Made by a program: the position numbers and the translations under genes. Positions 1 to 4,169 of a stretch of DNA of 6,196 bases are shown in pieces. Source of the DNA: an uncultured bacterium (GTDB lineage Bacteria; Cloacimonadota; Cloacimonadia; Cloacimonadales; Cloacimonadaceae); assembly GCA_937924555.1 (NCBI GenBank), contig CALDSN010000063.1, forward strand, positions 1 through 6,196. The letters are read 5' to 3'. How positions within the stretch are numbered: position 1 is the stretch's first letter; each line of letters starts with the position of its first letter. The notes under the pieces are model-generated. The model had not been told where the DNA came from, ran no database searches, and was given only the letters and a program-made list of their open reading frames with translations.

Positions 1-546
1 TGTTCTTTGGTACACAGGTTGCAGTTGCGGATATTTTGCCAATATAATGTCCTTGGCATGCGTCTCAAAGATATACTTCATCTCCAAAGGTACCCCTTGA
101 AAGGCAAAGAACAGCTTCCCTTCATGCGCATAGCACAATCCCGGAGCAGTCCCCCGTTCATTCTTTAGGGCGGTAAATGCCTCCGGCACAAGTGCCTGGT
201 TACGGTTCAGCTCCGGAGTTGGCATATTGCGGCGGCTGAACATATTCTGCACATGTTCCCACACCTCATCATCAAAGCGCATCTCTTGCCCAAAGAACTC
301 GGCAATTGCCGCTTTGCTCAGGTCGTCTTCAGTAGGACCCAATCCGCCGGTGCTGATAACCAGGTCATATTTTCCCCAGGTAATCCCCAAGGCTTCTTTA
401 ATTTCACTTGGCTCATCTTTGATAGTAAGGCAAAGCTCCACGGGTATCCCCAGTTTTGCCAACTCTGCACCAAGATACGCCATATTGGTGTTGATGGTTT
501 TGCCCAATAGCAGTTCGTTACCGATGCTGATGATGGCTGCTTTCAT
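1..546 (-). CDS. cinA: CinA-family protein, N-terminal part (cut by left window edge)
   Basis: The first 182 codons of a CinA-family protein are seen; the reading frame is open at base 1, so the C-terminal part lies outside the window. The molybdopterin-binding-like (MoCF/COG1058) domain is clear: GNELLLG at residues 9-15, STGGLGPTEDD at 65-75, NRNQALVPE at 114-122, GTAPG at 132-136 and GVPLEMK at 151-157. In the family, this domain has been linked to ADP-ribose pyrophosphatase activity. Full-length CinA (about 410-420 residues) adds a C-terminal NMN amidohydrolase (PncC) domain that recycles pyridine nucleotides in the cytoplasm. Whether that domain is present here cannot be seen. The usual LPGVP reads FQGVP, and the usual NPVGTAPG reads NERGTAPG. 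The ATG at 546-544 follows the proS TGA (550-548) after one base and has no good Shine-Dalgarno of its own, so translation probably depends on proS ribosomes. The family assignment is firm; the exact role is not. Confidence 0.95.
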   Translation of the reverse strand, partial: MKAAIISIGNELLLGKTINTNMAYLGAELAKLGIPVELCLTIKDEPSEIKEALGITWGKYDLVISTGGLGPTEDDLSKAAIAEFFGQEMRFDDEVWEHVQNMFSRRNMPTPELNRNQALVPEAFTALKNERGTAPGLCYAHEGKLFFAFQGVPLEMKYIFETHAKDIILAKYPQLQPVYQRT

Positions 547-547
547 A

Positions 548-2071
548 TCAATATGATTTGGCGAATATCACTCTTCGGTTGGATTCCTTTCCGCAACAGA
601 TGCAGCTTCCCTTTTCTTCCTTGGCATCAAAGGGGATGCAACGGATGCTAACCTTCAAATCGTTCTTTATCTGCTCTTCGCAAGCAGCATCACCACACCA
701 ATGCGAATTGGCAAAACCTCCATGTATTTCCGGTTGTTTGGAGTTCTTGGGAGTGTAGTGGCGGTAGAACTCGTCTTTATCGTCAATATTCTTGGTGTTC
801 TCTTCTCTAAATACCAAGGCCCTCTGGTAATATCCTTCTTGCATAGCGGAAAGAGTCTCGCTGATGTAGCTGGGAAGCATATCCACGGCAATGCTTTCCT
901 TATCCCGTGGCTCTTTGTCTCTCCTGGCAATCATCACCGTGTTTTGGGCAATGTCTCTGGGACCAATCTCTATCCTTAATGGTATGCCTCGCTTAATCCA
1001 ATACCAATTGCGCTCACTGGAGGTGAGGTCTCTATCATCAAGCTCAATATAAACTTTCACACCTTCAAAGCTTAGCTGTTTAAGCTTACCTTCCAGCTCT
1101 TTGGCAAAGCTCATCACCGCTTCATGCTCTTCCTCGCTGCGATAGATGGGGATTATCGCCACATGCGAAGGTGCAATCTTAGGAGGCAACACCAGCCCGT
1201 TATCGTCACTGTGCGCCATAATCAAGGCACCAATCAAGCGGGTGGATACGCCCCAAGAGGTTGTCCATGCATACTCAAACTCACCATTTCGGCTTTGGTA
1301 TTTAATCCCCGAACTCTTGGCAAAGTTCTGCCCCAAGAAGTGCGAGGTTCCTGATTGTAATGCCTTTTTATCCTGCATCATCGCTTCGATGCAATATGTG
1401 GTAACCGCTCCGGGGAACTTCTCGGATTCTGTCTTTTCCCCCTGGATTACCGGCAGGGCAAGGTATTCTTTGGCAAAGGTGGCATATACATCCAGCATTT
1501 TGCGGGTTTCTTCCATGGCTTCCGCTTCTGTTTCATGCACGGTGTGCCCCTCCTGCCACAGGAACTCCGCCGTACGCAGGAACAAACGGGTACGCATCTC
1601 CCAACGGACAATATTCGCCCATTGGTTTATCAGTAAGGGTAAATCGCGATAGGAGGACACCCATTTGGCAAAGGACGCGCCAATGATGGTCTCGCTGGTG
1701 GGACGCACAATATAGGGTTCGGTAAGCTCTCCGGCTACCTTAAGCCCGCCTTGCCCGTCATTCTCCAGCCTGCTGTGGGTAACGATGGCGCATTCTTTGG
1801 CAAAGCCTTCCACATGCTCCGCTTCCTTCTCAAAATAGCTTTTAGGGATGAAGATAGGGAAATAGGCGTTGCGGTGCCCCGTTTCTCTGAACATAGTGTC
1901 CAATGCTCTTTGAATGTTTTCCCATATGGCATAGCCCCAAGGCTTTATCACCATACATCCGCGGACTTCGCTGTTCTCTGCCATGTCGGCAGCTTTTATC
2001 ACTTGCTGATACCACTCTGCGTAGTTCTCTTCTCTAATCGGCACAATGGCAGTTTGCTTGTTTTTACTCAC
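548..2071 (-). CDS. proS: Prolyl-tRNA synthetase, archaeal/eukaryal type (class IIa)
   Basis: This 507-residue cytoplasmic enzyme charges tRNA-Pro with proline using ATP. Visible parts in order: motif 1 region GHRNAYFPIFIPKS (65-78), the proline-site loop RPTSE (123-127), motif 2 starting RWE (156-158) with RTAEF (166-170) and the QEGHTVH stretch (173-179), SGTSHFLG (240-247), and motif 3 from GVSTRLIGALIMAHSDD (274-290). An anticodon-binding domain follows from about residue 300. The C-terminal domain has four cysteines, C459, C464, C490 and C493, in a C-x4-C-x25-C-x2-C pattern fitting the zinc site of this subtype. The chain ends in tyrosine, also typical. There is no INS editing insertion of the bacterial-type ProRS. 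The length is slightly above the usual 480 or so. The start is GTG at 2071-2069, chosen because GGAG lies five bases upstream; the overlapping ATG at 2073-2071 is out of frame and runs straight into TGA. cinA follows after one base. Confidence 0.98.
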   Translation of the reverse strand: MSKNKQTAIVPIREENYAEWYQQVIKAADMAENSEVRGCMVIKPWGYAIWENIQRALDTMFRETGHRNAYFPIFIPKSYFEKEAEHVEGFAKECAIVTHSRLENDGQGGLKVAGELTEPYIVRPTSETIIGASFAKWVSSYRDLPLLINQWANIVRWEMRTRLFLRTAEFLWQEGHTVHETEAEAMEETRKMLDVYATFAKEYLALPVIQGEKTESEKFPGAVTTYCIEAMMQDKKALQSGTSHFLGQNFAKSSGIKYQSRNGEFEYAWTTSWGVSTRLIGALIMAHSDDNGLVLPPKIAPSHVAIIPIYRSEEEHEAVMSFAKELEGKLKQLSFEGVKVYIELDDRDLTSSERNWYWIKRGIPLRIEIGPRDIAQNTVMIARRDKEPRDKESIAVDMLPSYISETLSAMQEGYYQRALVFREENTKNIDDKDEFYRHYTPKNSKQPEIHGGFANSHWCGDAACEEQIKNDLKVSIRCIPFDAKEEKGSCICCGKESNRRVIFAKSY

Positions 2072-2329
2072 ATAATCTCCACATAAGTATACTTTTAGAT
2101 GGCAACAGTAGCGTGAGAATAGAAATTAACTCTTACAATCCGGAAAATACCACACTACAGTGAGAATACAAACTCTGCTAACAAGCATAAATTGTCAATG
2201 CCAAAAGATACAAAAACCCAATAGCCGATGGACTTTGTGCCACACCGCTCAAATCATGAAGATTAAGCTTTGCTATATATAATTACTTCTGTTCTGTTTA
2301 TGCTATATTTGTCAAGCAGTATTTTATCT
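2072..2329 (-). promoter_or_regulatory. Spacer upstream of proS with TTGACA hexamers and direct repeats
   Basis: This 258-base spacer holds no convincing gene. On the minus strand, exact TTGACA hexamers lie at 2315-2310 and 2198-2193 and are candidate -35 elements for proS. Neither has a good TATAAT-like hexamer 16-18 bases downstream, so a promoter is suspected but not shown. A direct repeat GTGAGAATA (plus-strand reading) occurs at 2113-2121 and 2160-2168, and both copies continue with a similar A-rich tail. It could be an operator or part of the proS leader. I see no T-box consensus and no clear terminator for the lipoprotein gene. Confidence 0.35.
2077..2081 (-). promoter_or_regulatory. 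Shine-Dalgarno that fixes the GTG start of proS
   Basis: On the minus strand the sequence reads TGGAG, then ATTAT, then GTG. GGAG (2080-2077) with a five-base spacer supports GTG at 2071 as the proS start. The same bases lie inside a tiny reading frame, ATG at 2084-2082 through TAA at 2066-2064 (six codons), which overlaps the start and has no ribosome site of its own. Confidence 0.75.
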
Positions 2330-2806
2330 TTAGGCTTTGGGGAACTTAATCAAAAAGGCAAAGGTTAAAGGTTCGCGTACCAGAAAACGCCAGTTTACCA
2401 TCTCATTCTGCACCGCTGTAAGGAACTCTTGGTTAAACTCACCGCTGTTCACTTTTACTGAACTGTTATCCAAAGTGCCGTTTCCGTTTATATACAGCGT
2501 AATCTCCAAAGTCCCTTGCATAGGGCTCTTCACCGATGCCACGCTGTAAAGGTTATGAAGCTGATTCTGCCGCATGGTGATTACATTCTTCACATGCTCT
2601 TCATCCACCTTGCGCCTATCAACTTTTATCTCCGCCAGTTCGTCAAAAGTCTTTTCAATCGCTGCCGTGCTGGGTTTATCTGTTTGGGCTGCCGGAGTGG
2701 CAGGTGCAGGCTGAGCGACAGGATTACTCTGCCTTGGGGCGGCACAAGAGCTTAGCAAGGCAATAGTGATAACCACAAACATTATAGCATAAAGGGCTGT
2801 TCTCAT
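2330..2806 (-). CDS. Lipoprotein with a TonB-C/AgmX-PglI-like C-terminal domain
   Basis: This is a 158-residue envelope protein. A charged start (MR), a hydrophobic run (residues 5-18) and a lipobox LSSC with the cysteine at 21 indicate lipoprotein export and signal peptidase II cleavage. Alanine follows the cysteine, so there is no aspartate inner-membrane retention signal; outer-membrane sorting is plausible. A proline/alanine-rich linker (about 24-45) follows. Residues about 72-156 resemble the AgmX/PglI C-terminal and TonB-C fold: a charged helix, then GTLEITLYINGNGTL (98-112), a second strand SSVKVNSGEF, a helix, the NWRF hallmark (138-141) and a final strand FAFLIKF. The exact function is unknown; such domains usually mediate protein contacts in the periplasm. 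The ATG start is supported by AAGGAG six bases upstream (2818-2813). The gene appears to be transcribed alone, in the same direction as proS. I am confident of the lipoprotein call and moderately confident of the domain. Confidence 0.85.
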   Translation of the reverse strand: MRTALYAIMFVVITIALLSSCAAPRQSNPVAQPAPATPAAQTDKPSTAAIEKTFDELAEIKVDRRKVDEEHVKNVITMRQNQLHNLYSVASVKSPMQGTLEITLYINGNGTLDNSSVKVNSGEFNQEFLTAVQNEMVNWRFLVREPLTFAFLIKFPKA

Positions 2807-2847
2807 AGGATACTCCTTCTCTCTTTTCGTATTAGCAACATAAGGTC

Positions 2848-2878
2848 AATATAATTGCATTCCCCTTTCTTGCCACAA
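2848..2878 (-). promoter_or_regulatory. Possible promoter of the lipoprotein gene
   Basis: On the minus strand a TATATT hexamer (2853-2848) lies 41 bases before the ATG, with TTGTGG (2878-2873) 19 bases further upstream. The spacing is long and the -35 match is poor, so this is a weak candidate only. Confidence 0.25.
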
Positions 2879-3069
2879 GTTTCTTATCCATTGCATCTCA
2901 AAAGGCTTCCTGCATACCTCAAACGAATCACTTTCAACATACTAACCATTCCCCAAACCCGCTATCAGATTGCTGTTTTTGCCCTCTTTTTGCAGCTTCC
3001 CCCACCTCTCGCCATATCCCTCTCTCCCCCTTGCTGTTACGCATCTTCCCCCACAGATAATTCTCAGAT

Positions 3070-3118
3070 GATTCCCTCGTCCCACCCGGGAGTCACGAGG
3101 GAGTCACGAGAGAATGAC
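3070..3118 (-). repeat. Hairpin element with an 11-base tandem duplication
   Basis: On the plus strand, ATTCCCTCGT (3071-3080) pairs with ACGAGGGAGT (3095-3104), giving a ten-base stem with one G-T pair around a 14-base loop that includes CCCGGG. The unit GGGAGTCACGA is present twice in exact tandem (3088-3098 and 3099-3109), and a third, decayed copy may follow (3110-3120). On the minus strand the element begins GTCATTCT and ends GGGAATC, matching the ends of the element at 3240-3264. It looks like a small dispersed intergenic repeat, but no second full copy is in the window. Confidence 0.5.
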
Positions 3119-3239
3119 CTGACATTTTTTGCATATCTCTTCCATGTAATTCCTGTAAACGTAGCCAGAGCATTCCCATGCTCCGTCACATCCTCAGTTT
3201 CTAACCTATATGTCCCTCCCCCCCGCATCAAGCCATTCC

Positions 3240-3264
3240 GTCATTCCGGACTTGATCCGGAATC
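3240..3264 (+). repeat. Short palindromic intergenic repeat (ATTCCGGA-CTTGA-TCCGGAAT)
   Basis: The arms ATTCCGGA (3243-3250) and TCCGGAAT (3256-3263) are perfect reverse complements around the five-base loop CTTGA. With flanks, the element reads GTCATTC at its left end and GGAATC at its right. Elements of this shape are well known as dispersed palindromes in many bacterial genomes and give spurious peptides such as HSGLDPES when translated. The layout also resembles the neisserial dRS3 repeat (ATTCCC-N8-GGGAAT), though no kinship is implied. An extra partial copy of the left end (CATTCCG, 3234-3240) lies directly before it. Confidence 0.65.
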
Positions 3265-3514
3265 CAGTTCTTTTCTCTTTGCATAATTACTCCATCTGAC
3301 ACTCCGACTAACCTATAACTTTCTTCCCATTTCTGTCACCAAACTGCAGATTTGTCACCCGCACCATTGTAGAGGGATGAAATGCAAAATCCCAAAATGG
3401 TATGCCCATGGCAAAGTTGATACTGATACGCGTTAGGTGTCGATGCATATGCTCCCAGGACATACCAGGGATCAGCAGTTCAAAATCTAAACCCTCGCAA
3501 AAAGGAGAAGCAAA

Positions 3515-3997
3515 ATGAAGGTTAGCTTCGAAAATGGTGTGGCATCATACAGTGGAAAGTATGATGAAGTAGTTTATCAACAATGGTTTAATGGAAGGCT
3601 GTGTTATGCACGCAAGTACAAGTACCCAACCCTGGGAAGAGTGCATGAAGAGCTGAAGGAAATCTCACAAAACCTGAACCTGCTATACCAAACGGCAGAT
3701 TCCCTCTACCTTGCCGACCTGAAGGCGTATGCGGCAAAGAACAGCGTGCAGAACCGTCCGCGGGTGAAGCAGTTTCTGCACAAAATGCCAAGCTCCAAAG
3801 CTCTGTTCATCAAGTGCATGTGGGATTGGTATCACAGCGACCCCACGCATATTGACCTCAAAACGGTTAGCCTGGCGGATATCATCACTCTGGATTCCCC
3901 CGTGGAGACGGTTTCAAAGTGCGTTACTGCAGGTTACTTGAAGCAGGTAACGGGTTACACCGAGTTCACTCACCCGATTGTGGTGACCACTCCCTAA
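3515..3997 (+). CDS. Unrecognised 160-residue protein
   Basis: A clear coding frame with an excellent start: AAAGGAG (3501-3507), seven bases, then ATG. I do not recognise the family. The protein has no signal peptide and no membrane segment, so it is probably cytoplasmic or part of a particle. It opens with a beta-like, aromatic-rich part (residues 3-37, including SYSGKYDEVVYQQWFNG and LCYARKYKYP). A helical, charged stretch follows (about 40-75), then a basic segment (81-90) with KMPSSKALF (90-98) and a tryptophan-rich MWDWYH (102-107). The rest is a mixed C-terminal part ending GYTEFTHPIVVTTP. Tyrosine is high (12 of 160) and three cysteines are scattered (30, 101, 136) without a metal-site pattern. 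The gene stands alone between a repeat-bearing spacer and a terminator-like hairpin, with the receptor gene downstream. A phage-structural or multicopy accessory protein is possible, but this is a guess. Confidence 0.85.
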   Translation: MKVSFENGVASYSGKYDEVVYQQWFNGRLCYARKYKYPTLGRVHEELKEISQNLNLLYQTADSLYLADLKAYAAKNSVQNRPRVKQFLHKMPSSKALFIKCMWDWYHSDPTHIDLKTVSLADIITLDSPVETVSKCVTAGYLKQVTGYTEFTHPIVVTTP

Positions 3998-4016
3998 ACC
4001 TGAGCCGAACATGGAT

Positions 4017-4047
4017 AAGGGTGCAAAGCGCAAAGCAATGCACCCTT
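4017..4047 (+). terminator. Terminator-like hairpin after the unknown gene
   Basis: AAGGGTGCA (4017-4025) and TGCACCCTT (4039-4047) form a perfect nine-base stem around a 13-base loop, starting 19 bases after the TAA at 3995-3997. The tail reads TGCCATTTCT, so the T run is short and interrupted. It probably separates the unknown gene from the receptor gene. The stem is symmetrical enough to work on either strand, but no minus-strand gene approaches from the right. Confidence 0.5.
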
Positions 4048-4112
4048 TGCCATTTCTAGATGATTAAATGCTCTTAGGCATTGTTAAGAACAGCCAACAA
4101 TAGCGAGAGTGC

Positions 4113-4118
4113 TTGACA
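4113..4118 (+). promoter_or_regulatory. Candidate -35 element of the receptor gene
   Basis: An exact TTGACA lies 51 bases before the GTG start, downstream of the terminator-like hairpin, which is where a promoter is expected. No TATAAT-like hexamer sits 16-18 bases downstream, so the -10 element is not identified. Confidence 0.3.
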
Positions 4119-4160
4119 TAAACGCAGATAAGGGAAAACTGACTCTAATTCATCCAAAAT

Positions 4161-4164
4161 GAGG
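4161..4164 (+). promoter_or_regulatory. Shine-Dalgarno that fixes the GTG start of the receptor
   Basis: GAGG (4161-4164) is followed by TATAA and then GTG at 4170. The codon just before GTG in this frame is TAA (4167-4169), so no earlier start is possible. The ATG at 4159-4161 is in another frame and ends after four codons at a TGA overlapping the GTG. Confidence 0.75.
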
Positions 4165-4169
4165 TATAA

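Larger units (their letters stand above)
2807..3514. other. Repeat-bearing intergenic region, no convincing gene
   Basis: These 708 bases separate the minus-strand lipoprotein gene from the plus-strand unknown gene. The plus strand is pyrimidine-rich over about 2860-3240, with several C runs. The only long frame (2855-3286, plus) starts at TTG, has a poor ribosome site, encodes low-complexity Pro/Ser-rich sequence and includes the repeat at 3240-3264, so I do not call it. Two hairpin elements lie inside (3070-3118 and 3240-3264). Between 3290 and 3500 there is an imperfect inverted pair, TGGTATGCCC (3398-3407) and GGACATACCA (3458-3467), just before the unknown gene. No tRNA or known riboswitch motif was recognised. 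Confidence 0.6.

Noticed and set aside
227..556. A 109-codon plus-strand frame at the left end
   Set aside because: It is antisense to cinA, which has conserved family motifs across the same bases.
1146..1652. A 168-codon plus-strand frame
   Set aside because: It is antisense to the catalytic domain of proS, whose motifs are clear in the minus-strand frame.
2072..2329. A T-box or other tRNA-sensing leader upstream of proS
   Set aside because: No T-box consensus (AGGGTGGNACCGCG) and no terminator/antiterminator pair was found.
3070..3264. A CRISPR array
   Set aside because: There are only two non-identical hairpin elements in opposite orientation, without regular spacers and without cas genes.
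2855..3286. A 143-codon plus-strand frame in the spacer
   Set aside because: It has a TTG start, a weak ribosome site and a low-complexity Pro/Ser-rich translation, and it runs through two repeat elements including the HSGLDPES peptide typical of a translated palindrome.
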